Under the pieces are notes generated by a model. The model saw only the letters and a list, made by a program, of their open reading frames with translations, had not been told where the DNA came from and ran no database searches. A stretch of DNA of 64,000 bases from Micromussa lordhowensis (lineage: Eukaryota > Cnidaria > Anthozoa > Scleractinia > Lobophylliidae), in NCBI GenBank assembly GCA_964020085.1, contig OZ026604.1:5459667-5523666 (forward strand). The letters are read 5' to 3'. Shown in pieces: positions 36,047 through 43,979 of this stretch (position 1 is its first letter; the number at the start of each line of letters is the position of its first letter). The position numbers were made by a program, and so were the translations under genes.

Positions 36047-36392
36047 GCAGCGTCCACTTGAAAACGCAGGTTTATTTCTACGGTCAGGCCTACCGTCCAC
36101 ACTAATACGTCACGAAAACGATGCTTTTCGAAAACGCTCTTCGAACCGGAGAAATTTGAAAACGCCAGCTTTTCGTTCTCGTGTGAACGGAAAACATTTT
36201 GAAAACGGAGCTTTTCGAAGACGATGTAGTCACGATAATCATGTGATTTCCCTGGCCGAATTTTCCTCAAACACAAATGCATGTTGCGTTTCTGAATTCC
36301 CCCGGAATAATGTGGACGGAAAACATTTGATGCTTTTTCAGAGTGAAACATCCGTTTTTAAATTCCTCCGACATAATGTGGAAGGGGCCTTA
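36047..36392. repeat. Dispersed repeat family C
   Basis: Second copy of the family at 23075-23412 in opposite orientation, with blocks such as CTTTTCGAAAACGCTCTTCG, GAAAACATTTTGAAAACGGA and AATGTGGA near the end. The open frames here (36043-36506) are repeat-derived. Confidence 0.6.
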
Positions 36393-36557
36393 GGTGTCTG
36401 GAGACAAGTGACTGGACGAGTTAATCCATTTCAAAATATTCAGGGCAACATGTTCAGATTTTTGAATGCTTCTAATCTATTCTCAGAAGACACTCAAACT
36501 GGCTAAATGTGCCCAGTTATAATACCGGTATTTCCAGTTTTCGCGGCGCGCAGAACT

Positions 36558-36925
36558 AGGGACCTTAAGCAATGACGACGGCGACGCCAAGGACAACGCC
36601 TAGAAAAAAATGAATTTATATTTTACCGTCGAATTTCGCAGATGCCTAGATCTGCTCAGTGCGTCTATCGGTCTCAGAACTTGCTCAAGCTTAATATGTA
36701 ATGCCAGCGTTCAATTCCAAATGAAAATACGAAAAATAAGCCGCCGTCGCTCACGTTCTCCAAAATACCCAGAACTTGGTCATTTCACGTTGTTGTTTAG
36801 CAGAGGACGGCGAAGAAATGTACCAAGAATTATAACGCACGTGCACAGCTATTGTTCTGCTCATCAAACCTTTTGTTTTGTGGCGTTCTCGTTGCCGTTG
36901 CCGGCGTGGTTTGCTTAAGGTCCCT
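36558..36925. mobile_element. MITE family A, intact copy
   Basis: Perfect terminal inverted repeats AGGGACCTTAAGCAA / TTGCTTAAGGTCCCT-type bound a 368-bp element nearly identical to the interrupted copy at 4139-4910. It encodes nothing recognisable; the open frame at 36610-36918 is the same MITE frame seen in the first copy. Confidence 0.75.
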
Positions 36926-39271
36926 ACTAACACGCACAATGCGCGCTCTTTTCGTCGAAAACACGCTTGTGTGCATGGCTGCGTCGTTATCCATCTGTTC
37001 TATCGAGGCGTAGGTTATTTGCAATTCTCACTGAGACAACAAGCAAGGAGTTTAACTTTTAAAACAGCCGTGGCTCACGCGAATTGGCAGAGGCGACGGA
37101 GCACCTTCAAACATGGGGGACGCGGGGGGGGGGGGGGGGGGGAGGGGAGGTTGCGCTCATCGTTAAGCTAAGGGCATACCTCCAAAATGTCTTTTGCGTT
37201 GTTCGTTGGCGCAAACATACTTCCTTGCGATATCTGTATATTCAATGTGTCCGTAATAGACTGATGACAATGCAGGAGAAGGCACCTGTCTTCTTAGTGC
37301 TTCTAAGGTAGCTTTTTAGTCTTCGTAGGGTAGAAAATGTGCGCTTGGAAGTCGGCGATGCCATAGGTGATGCAAAATACAATCTTGACAGTTTGTAGAC
37401 ATTTCCTAGTAGCGTTTTGAGGACAGGAGTTTTGTCGAGAGCTTTGCAAATGGTTCTTATATTTGTTACCTGATACACTTCGGGCAGCGTTTACCGCATT
37501 ATGCACGATGTGAAGCTGTTGGTCAAGCAGTTCCAAAGCAAGACTTCTGCGCCGAAACGTGCAGGGGGGAGGAGGGGCTGAGCCCCTGAGCCCCCCTGAA
37601 ATTCTCGTTTTGGGGGGGGGGGCTACAGCACCCCCCCCCCCTCTGCCCCCTTGCTCCGCTCCGATTATTGGCAAACCTAAACCAGATATGTTATTTTTGT
37701 TGTTTTTATCCAAAAAACCTGTTTCGCTTGTGTTGCTTTCTCTGTTGTGTCTCGCGAGGAACACATAGTAGTCTTAAAGGTGGTTTTGTGACAGGTATAA
37801 TTCTCTTCGCTTATCGGCTTTCACAATTTTTCAGATCTATTTTGGGCTTTTGTCTGGTCGATGAGGGGGAACGATGTGGCAGTCACACTTTTTGAAAAAA
37901 ATGGCCGTCATTTTTCCATTGCCATCGCAAATGAGTTGAGGATGTATACACAATCCGTCAGCCAGGCTATTTGTTACGTGTCAGTTGCCCAGACAACAGC
38001 AACAAAAATGAAATAGCCTCATCATTTGGCACTGACAAGAATAAAGCATAACAGGGAATCCCAACTCGATCAAAGTCGATGCCACAAGGGAAAAATTCGT
38101 CGGCTTTTACCATAGGGGATCTTGACAGCATAATTTGACTTATTATTTTAAACTGTATCCACGCCTTGCCTGATCACCTATGTTGTGGAATCTAGAATAT
38201 AGCTCTACCAATTGTCATAGAGATAACACGAGCACACGCTGTCACACATAAGTGAGTCTTTCCTCACAAGGATCACGAAGCCAGGCGCGAAAAGCTTCGG
38301 AAATAAAACTAGGATGAACCAAGGGTTCAGATTTAGTCAGTTTCGCGACTCTCGTGTTTTCCAAGCTACTGACTCGCTGATCATATATGGCCTCAGTGGA
38401 CAAAACATTTCGCGCAAAAATAAAAATATCGCACACTCTCTCAATATCGCCAAGGTCATTCATTTCATATATAACGCTAGCAAGAGTCAAATACTGTTTA
38501 TTTTCCGAGTACCTTAATCTATCCATGCTTTTTGAACCTTTCCGCCACCGGGCACACGAAATTTTCTTTTCTTTCTGGTAGTTGAGAAAAAAAGGAATCA
38601 GAAAATGTTTTGTTACTTCAACTCCCCTGTAAAGTCAGTTAAGTACATTTATTCTTTTCAATGCATATTTAGCTTTATTCTTTTATTTTTGTAATTAAAA
38701 ATATTTATATCGGTGTTGGTTAGTAACGTTTGTCCTTGTTTTGAGTTATTAAAGGTTCTTCAAGATATTGGCTTTCATGTTCCTGCTGTTTATATCTGAT
38801 GTAGTAATGTAATATCTCGTAAAATATATTGCGTCTACATGTTTTAAAAAATCCCTACAATAGGTCTCCAATGTGTTGTAGCGAAATCTTTTCTTTCTTT
38901 CCAACGTTTGTTTCCCTTATACTGCCAAGGTCGTGGCCAGAGAAGAAATTATGCTTGAGGAAATGCTCGTGGTTTTCAATTCTCTTCCTAGGTATTTAGG
39001 GTGTTAATGATGGCTTAAAACGACAGAAACGAAAACAATGACTAAGGCAAGTGCCTCAGTTTGCGTGTTATTACCTACTGCCGTGACTGCTGGTGTAAAT
39101 ATATAGTATTTGACGGCAATTGTCAAGGCAGCGTAGGCTTGTTTTTAGCTTAAGTCTGGTTCAGGGAGTTTCCATTTCACTCGTTTCTCAAGTATTTGTT
39201 ATTCGCAGAAATTACTAACGGCAAGACAACCTTCAAGGCCGATCCACAGCTCCTTTTTACCAGCCAAAAGG
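36926..39271. other. Intergenic DNA with homopolymer tracts
   Basis: G-run at about 37125-37152. At about 37562-37655 there is a GGGGGCTGAGCCCC hairpin followed by G10/C14-type tracts. No gene is supported except a doubtful frame at 38242-38526. Confidence 0.5.
38242..38526 (-). CDS. Possible exon, unknown product (94 codons)
   Basis: The minus-strand frame has protein-like composition (for example YLTLASVIYEMNDLGDIERV and SFISEAFRAWLRDPCEE) and no repeat signature. No family is recognised and no partner exon was found. It could be an isolated gene fragment; opposite-strand frames overlap it. Confidence 0.25.
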   Translation of the reverse strand: MDRLRYSENKQYLTLASVIYEMNDLGDIERVCDIFIFARNVLSTEAIYDQRVSSLENTRVAKLTKSEPLVHPSFISEAFRAWLRDPCEERLTYV

Positions 39272-40198
39272 TCATCTTCGTATCACACAGCAAAATATAG
39301 TCTCTTTGAAGGCTTGTCGATAGTTTGTGCTTTGGAATGCATAAATAAAAGGGTTGAGAACTGAAGACAGAAGTATGAGACTTAGTGCAAGCACTGTTAC
39401 CTGATTAGGCACCGGTCCGTGTATTTCAAGCTGCCTCACAACTGCAAACGGCGTGAACGCGATAATAAAAACAGACGTGACAATGATGGACAGCTTGATG
39501 ACCTTTTTCTTTTCCCGCGCGTCCACCTCGAGTGGAATGTTCATCGGGATTACCTTGGGACCAAAATAAAGCTCACGGATAATGCGGAAATAACAGTACA
39601 TTATGACCAGCACAGGCAGGGCGATTGAAAGAACTATAGCACCCGTCCAGAACACAAACTTTGAATGCATACTCCATGTTCTAACACAAATACGCTCTGA
39701 ATTGTATTCGTCAAAGAAAACCAATGGCGTAACGGAAGCTATCGACAAAATCCAAATAGCGATGATAAAATAACGAAGTGTCCGCGTTCCAAACTTGAGT
39801 CCACTGCTCAAAGGTTTTACAATGACACTGTAGCGCTCCAGAGCAATGACGGTGAGTGTTAGAATAGAGCAAAACGAAGCAGCCGGATAATACGAATTAA
39901 TCCTGCAAAGAAATGTGCCAAGTGTCCTTGACGGCATAGGAAACGCTCGTGCTATTCCCACTGTATACGCCAGGAAGTTTGCCACCAAGTCAGAAGCTGC
40001 CAAGTTAGCAAGCAAGAAGTTCGTCTTTGTGCGAAGATATCGTTTCTTCTTTACAACTATGATCACGAGTAGGTTTCCAGCGATGCCAATCGGTAGAAGG
40101 ACAATTGCAATGCAAAGGAAAGACACCAAACCGAACAAAGTAATTGGCCTCACATCAGTAGTAGAGTTTAAGGCCGTCGCATTGAGAGAAATGTTCAT
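39272..40198 (-). CDS. Class A (rhodopsin-like) orphan GPCR
   Basis: A 308-residue, intronless seven-transmembrane receptor. The N-terminus has three N-glycosylation sites (NIS, NAT, NST). TM1 is FGLVSFLCIAIVLLPIGIAGN with the conserved GN, TM2 has LANLAASD, and TM3 starts after Cys98 and ends in E121-R122-Y123 (the DRY motif). ECL2 has the partner Cys (RICVRTW). TM6 is FTPFAVV without the usual CWxP Trp. TM7 has N282-PFIY (NPxxY). Length and motifs are complete, so it should be functional in the plasma membrane with G-protein coupling. The ligand cannot be told; amine, melatonin-like and peptide groups all expand in cnidarians. A decayed fragment of a related gene lies at 62946-63022. Confidence 0.85.
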   Translation of the reverse strand: MNISLNATALNSTTDVRPITLFGLVSFLCIAIVLLPIGIAGNLLVIIVVKKKRYLRTKTNFLLANLAASDLVANFLAYTVGIARAFPMPSRTLGTFLCRINSYYPAASFCSILTLTVIALERYSVIVKPLSSGLKFGTRTLRYFIIAIWILSIASVTPLVFFDEYNSERICVRTWSMHSKFVFWTGAIVLSIALPVLVIMYCYFRIIRELYFGPKVIPMNIPLEVDAREKKKVIKLSIIVTSVFIIAFTPFAVVRQLEIHGPVPNQVTVLALSLILLSSVLNPFIYAFQSTNYRQAFKETIFCCVIRR

Positions 40199-40820
40199 TA
40201 TTGGAGGTTCTTGCGGAGAAAAAGTTGGAATTTCAGACGATAAGCTTGTGTGAAGTTACGATAGTTACCCCTTCCATTTTATATTTGACCCTGATATTAT
40301 GATTTTAATTAAAATACTCTGATACATCATAGCTATGGATACATGTAATGTGTTTAATCACCCAGGCTGTTGAAGTTATTTTAAGGTACACTGTGGTTTT
40401 CATACTCAATTGCTTCTAAAAGGAAACAGTTAATACTGAGCTAGAGGCTTCAAGTCACCAAGACGACAATTTTGCAAGTTGATTACAAATATTAACTATC
40501 TGTTTCATCGAAGCCCCCACTATAACCGGTAGATTACCTTGCCAATCTGTATGTCATTTCAGTTAACAGTTACTACTATTGACTATCTAGCTCAGAGTTT
40601 AAGATCGAAGGCACAAATATCTCAAGGTTAACATTCTCTTGTTGTCGTTTTTCTTTTTTCTTCTCCTTTGTTACGATAGCAAACAAATTTGATCGTGTGA
40701 AAATCACTAAAAACGTGTGTAGTTGATAACCAAATCAAGCAAACCGTGAAAGAATGACAAAGCCCATTTACTACTAGCTTGTATGTGACGTCATCAAAAT
40801 GCTAAGTCATAGCAGCTATT
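40199..40820. other. Upstream flank of the GPCR gene
   Basis: No gene seen. It is the presumed promoter region of the minus-strand GPCR; no specific element could be assigned. Confidence 0.4.
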
Positions 40821-41010
40821 TAGTAAATAAACCCCTTCAGGCGGCTGGTATGTCGGCTGATAATGTCCGCGGCTGAGAGATTGTCCGAAAAATGAACATT
40901 TGGCCGAGAAGCGAAGCTTCGAGGGCAAATGTGAAATTTTGAGGACAATCTCTCAGCCAAGGACATTATCAGCCGACATACCAGCAAGCCAGAAAGGGGT
41001 TTATTTATTT
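40821..41010. repeat. Foldback repeat
   Basis: AAATAAACCCCTTC and GGTATGTCGGCTGATAATGT and GCTGAGAGATTGTCC on the left are mirrored by GGACAATCTCTCAGC, ACATTATCAGCCGACATACC and GGGGTTTATTTATTT on the right. The loop contains GAAGCGAAGCTTCG. Non-coding. Confidence 0.7.
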
Positions 41011-41296
41011 TATAACCCTCCCATTAATTTTCAGTTCGCAAAAACCGCTCGTAAACTTGGTAAAAAAGCCATTGGTGATCTGATGGCGAATGCGCGTGAT
41101 TGACGTGAGAGAACAACGTAAATTTGATTGGTTTAACTAACCTTATCTCCACTGTGATTGGACCAAATTTGACAAGCTGTCATGTGAAATTAATTCATCG
41201 TAACGCCCCTTGGATCAAAAACTCGAAAACTTGGCGCTTTTGGTTCATATTTTCCGACGTACTGTTCATAAACTTGACTAGAAAGAAATGTATTTC

Positions 41297-41302
41297 AGTC
41301 TC
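41297..41302. repeat. Polinton target-site duplication, left copy
   Basis: AGTCTC, identical to 61446-61451. A 6-bp duplication is the standard for Polinton/Maverick integration. Confidence 0.9.
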
Positions 41303-41468
41303 AGTAGTGTTATATTAGGGCACACCAGGACAGTACGCATTTTACACATCTTAGCGTAATTATGCGTAGTTAGCGTAAGATTATCGTGAAAACATGAGTT
41401 GAGGACATTTTACTCATTTTACACTAACTCAGCGTAGTTAGCGTAGTTAGCGTAAGATGCGTAGTTAG
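41303..41468. repeat. Left terminal inverted repeat
   Basis: Base-for-base reverse complement of 61280-61445 over 166 bp, diverging at 41469. It contains repeats of GCGTAGTTA, which continue into the element. Confidence 0.95.
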
Positions 41469-41640
41469 AGTATCGTGAAAACATGAGTTGAGGACATTTC
41501 CGGATTTTACACTAACTTAGCGTAGTTAGCCGTAGTTAGCGTAAGATGCGTAGTTAGCGTATCAGGCAAACCTGAGTTGTAATACGCGGAGGACATTTTA
41601 CTCATTTTACATCGTAAAAATTAGACATACTATTTTACGC
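41383..41640. repeat. 89-bp tandem repeat, about three copies
   Basis: Units start near 41383, 41472 and 41561 with ATCGTGAAAACATGAGTTGA (the third reads ATCAGGCAAACCTGAGTTG). Each includes GAGGACATTT and, in the first two, GCGTAGTTAGCG words. Unit 1 is shared with the right end; units 2 and 3 exist only on the left. Confidence 0.8.
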
Positions 41641-41730
41641 TCAAAAATGCCTAAAATGCGTAGGATAGTGTAGGATATAGTAAAAAATTAGAATATATGT
41701 CAAAAAACAACAAAACTGGTGGCCACCAGA

Positions 41731-41789
41731 CCTCTCAGGAGAGACTCTTTAACATTTTTGTGCACAACCCACCCGCCTCTCCTGAGAGG
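41731..41789 (+). other. Hairpin 1 followed by T-run
   Basis: CCTCTCAGGAGAG (41731-41743) pairs with CTCTCCTGAGAGG (41777-41789), a 13-bp stem with a 33-nt loop. TTTTTTT follows immediately, giving a terminator-like shape on the plus strand. Role unknown. Confidence 0.6.
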
Positions 41790-41857
41790 TTTTTTTAATT
41801 TTCCCACCTCCACACCGGTTCCTTGGAACCACTAGCAGACTCACCACGTGAGCCAAG

Positions 41858-41985
41858 TTTTTTTTTTTTGCCCTCCGGCTTGGGGTTGAACCAGCACTTC
41901 TGACGTATTTTCATACGACTATAGCTCTACTCAACAACCTTGCCGCCATCTTCAGGCAATTCATTTTTACTATTTATTTATTATT
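41858..41985 (-). repeat. Possible SINE-like insertion (weak)
   Basis: On the minus strand, an A12 tract (T-run 41858-41869) follows a segment with GGTTCAACCCC (41882-41892). That resembles a Pol III box B (GGTTCRANNCC). No complete tRNA fold or target duplication was found. It may be coincidence. Confidence 0.2.
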
Positions 41986-41991
41986 TATCAG

Positions 41992-42029
41992 CCCTCGGAA
42001 AGAGGCAGGGGTTTTTCCCTTTCCGAGGG
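41992..42029. other. Hairpin 2
   Basis: CCCTCGGAAAG (41992-42002) pairs perfectly with CTTTCCGAGGG (42019-42029), with a 16-nt loop. Confidence 0.65.
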
Positions 42030-42031
42030 GG

Positions 42032-42091
42032 TGTGTATGGGTATAGAGAGGACAGCCCCTGCTTTTTCTGACCAAACTATACCCATACACA
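42032..42091. other. Hairpin 3
   Basis: TGTGTATGGGTATAG (42032-42046) pairs perfectly with CTATACCCATACACA (42077-42091), with a 30-nt loop. It starts 2 nt after hairpin 2. Confidence 0.65.
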
Positions 42092-42263
42092 ACCGAATTA
42101 CTGTATCATGTCTCCAACTCTTTTATATCACACGTTTTGAGTTTCCTAACACTTGTGGTGCAAACTCCAATGTCCCACTCACGCAATGTCCCGCTCACGC
42201 ATGCGCGATGTAGCATAACCGTATCATTAATATTCAAAACACGTTTCATAACACCCACGCATA

Positions 42264-42743
42264 CTAGCGTGTCTCATCATACATCTTTAAATATTTATCA
42301 ATAATTGGGCTATTATCAATCACGAAATTGTCAACGTTTGTCATTTGATTAATTAAACTTTCTCGGTTAAGATCACCTGAGCGCATCGCTTCTCGAATCA
42401 TTGTTAACAAATGCTGGTAACTTTGATAGGCATAGGTACAATTTTGAATTTTTAAGTCTAAACCTTTATGTTCCATATATCCTTTAACTAATAATGCCAC
42501 TGTACTAATCGCTATTAGACTGATACCACCAGTAGCAATAGCACTAGCAATTCCACCTGAAGCGGTCAGAATAGAGAGTGAATTACCAATGAATTTGAGC
42601 AATTTGAATCGTTTGTAAGCCCTTTTGAAGGCCCAACATTTCCTATGATAGCTTAGATAATAAGACTTAAGTTCGTCTACTTCATCAGTCGATAATTTGT
42701 CTGAAATATGATTCCAATCGAAAATATTCTTTTTAGCCACCAT
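42264..42743 (-). CDS. Two-TM SLATT-like membrane protein (159 aa)
   Basis: Layout: a basic amphipathic N-terminal part (YYLSYHRKCWAFKRAYKRFK), then two closely spaced hydrophobic helices (about residues 51-72, FIGNSLSILTASGGIASAIA, and 73-90, GISLIAISTVALLVKGYM). A C-terminal helical domain follows with a Tyr-rich start (YAYQSYQHLLTMIREAMRSG). This resembles SLATT-type 2TM proteins, described in bacteria as predicted pore-forming effectors, but the call rests on layout only. It is the last gene of the left-pointing group. AATAATATA stands directly before the ATG. It may act at host membranes; not a standard capsid or replication gene. Confidence 0.55.
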   Translation of the reverse strand: MVAKKNIFDWNHISDKLSTDEVDELKSYYLSYHRKCWAFKRAYKRFKLLKFIGNSLSILTASGGIASAIATGGISLIAISTVALLVKGYMEHKGLDLKIQNCTYAYQSYQHLLTMIREAMRSGDLNRESLINQMTNVDNFVIDNSPIIDKYLKMYDETR

Positions 42744-42761
42744 TATATTATTTTATTATAT

Positions 42762-43022
42762 TTATAAATTAAAAACAATTTGATCACTATCATAGCCCAT
42801 TTGGATTAATTCATCATATATTTTTTCAGTTTGATCACCTTGTAGGTTTACAGTTTGGTCTCTAATAAAACCGTTACATGCTAACTTTTTCTTCCAATCT
42901 TTTAAATTAAAACCTTCAAACTTTTCAAAAGATGTGATTGATTTTTTTCCCCTCTTTTCGAGAGAAATTTTAATAAACTTTCTACTTTCATCTATCAAAG
43001 AAGATAAACTTTTGATATCCAT
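42762..43022 (-). CDS. Small unknown protein (86 aa)
   Basis: Charged 86-residue protein with no recognised motif and probably helical (LIDESRKFIKISLEKRGKKS). It starts downstream of AAGAATAG, a weak form of the start-site motif, and ends 18 bp before the SLATT-like gene. The coding call rests on its place in the tightly packed left-pointing gene group. Confidence 0.5.
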   Translation of the reverse strand: MDIKSLSSLIDESRKFIKISLEKRGKKSITSFEKFEGFNLKDWKKKLACNGFIRDQTVNLQGDQTEKIYDELIQMGYDSDQIVFNL

Positions 43023-43103
43023 CTATTCTTTGGATAAGATAAATTTTTCTAAAATGCGTGAGTTGTATTGTCTAGATGAAACGCGTTTCCGGGAACCCCC
43101 TAA

Positions 43104-43198
43104 ACTCCCACGCAGTGTCTTATGCCATAAGACAATTTCTTTGTTTTGACTCCCACGCAGTGTCTTATGGCATAAGACAATTTCTTTGTTTGGACTCC
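43104..43198. repeat. 45-bp tandem repeat with 17-bp palindrome
   Basis: Two copies (43104-43148, 43149-43193) plus five bases of a third, differing at two positions. Each contains GTCTTATGCCATAAGAC (43117-43133) or GTCTTATGGCATAAGAC (43162-43178). It lies in the 198-bp gap between the stop of the 249-aa fibre gene and the ATG of the 86-aa gene. It could be a termination or processing hairpin, or a protein-binding operator. Confidence 0.8.
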
Positions 43199-43220
43199 TA
43201 ATATTTTATGCATTCACGCT

Positions 43221-43970
43221 TCACGGTTGAATGTCAATTTCGATCAATAAGTTTACCATCGCGTGTGTTACGGCCGAATTTGATGTTTTGCTACGAAAAT
43301 TGATCGTGTCACCGGCTCGTATCGTAATCGGATCGCTGAAAATAGTCATCTTTGACCATTCATCCGCAGGTTTGATAATTTTTAAATCTTTATCAGCACC
43401 ATTGTGTACTAAGCCGACGATCACTTCAGATGCTTGCCTATTACCCGCGCAAGCACAAATGCTTCCACGAACTATTTTACCGTCTACAGGACTAGGCCAA
43501 CCATATTGCTTATTTTTATCACATCCATTGCCAAAACTCCATTGGAGTGTACTTTTAATCAGTGGTCCATTCTCTTCTGCATAGACGGTGATGAACGGGT
43601 GGACAGAGGTATTTGTACTTTGCGTCTTAGTCTCTAAATCATTGTAATCGACTTTGCTTTTTAATGCATCATTGAATTCGATTGCTAAAGTTCCTAGATC
43701 AGTAATCAAAGCGTAATCCTTTAAAGCTGATGAGTTAGTCTTTTTAGCTAGTTCATTGTTAACGTATGTGGTTGCTGCTTTTGTCTTTAATAAATCAGAT
43801 ACGAAACGTTTAGTGGTTGCGTCGTGATCATCCATGGGAGCGGAAATGTTAGTTAATCTCTTGTTTTGTAAATGGAAATGATTGTCTGGAGTTAATTTTA
43901 AGCCTATTCTTTTTTTAACCTTTCCTCCTTTTTCACTTTTAGAAGTGAGAGTACCGTTTGTGAAACCCAT
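43221..43970 (-). CDS. Short tail-fibre-like protein (249 aa)
   Basis: The N-terminus MGFTNGTLTSKSEKGGKVKK parallels the start of the longer fibre gene upstream (MGFSNGQLESSSTSGRGEKG). Both probably share a particle-anchoring peptide. Residues about 30-110 hold one phage-fibre-type repeat (NKRLTNISAPMDDHDATTKR) and a coiled linker. About 125-249 is a beta-rich putative head with Cys and Trp (LQWSFGNGCDKNKQYGW). Likely an attachment protein projecting from the virion. GTAATAT precedes the ATG. It starts 9 bp from the neighbouring gene's stop, so the two sit as a pair. Confidence 0.65.
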   Translation of the reverse strand: MGFTNGTLTSKSEKGGKVKKRIGLKLTPDNHFHLQNKRLTNISAPMDDHDATTKRFVSDLLKTKAATTYVNNELAKKTNSSALKDYALITDLGTLAIEFNDALKSKVDYNDLETKTQSTNTSVHPFITVYAEENGPLIKSTLQWSFGNGCDKNKQYGWPSPVDGKIVRGSICACAGNRQASEVIVGLVHNGADKDLKIIKPADEWSKMTIFSDPITIRAGDTINFRSKTSNSAVTHAMVNLLIEIDIQP

Positions 43971-43979
43971 ATATTACTA

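Noticed and set aside
41870..41985. tRNA gene or SINE on the minus strand
   Set aside because: Only a box B-like GGTTCAACCCC and a T-run support it; no cloverleaf or target duplication was found, so it is kept only as a weak feature.
43104..43198. CRISPR-like array
   Set aside because: Direct tandem units without spacers, two copies only, in a eukaryotic viral element.
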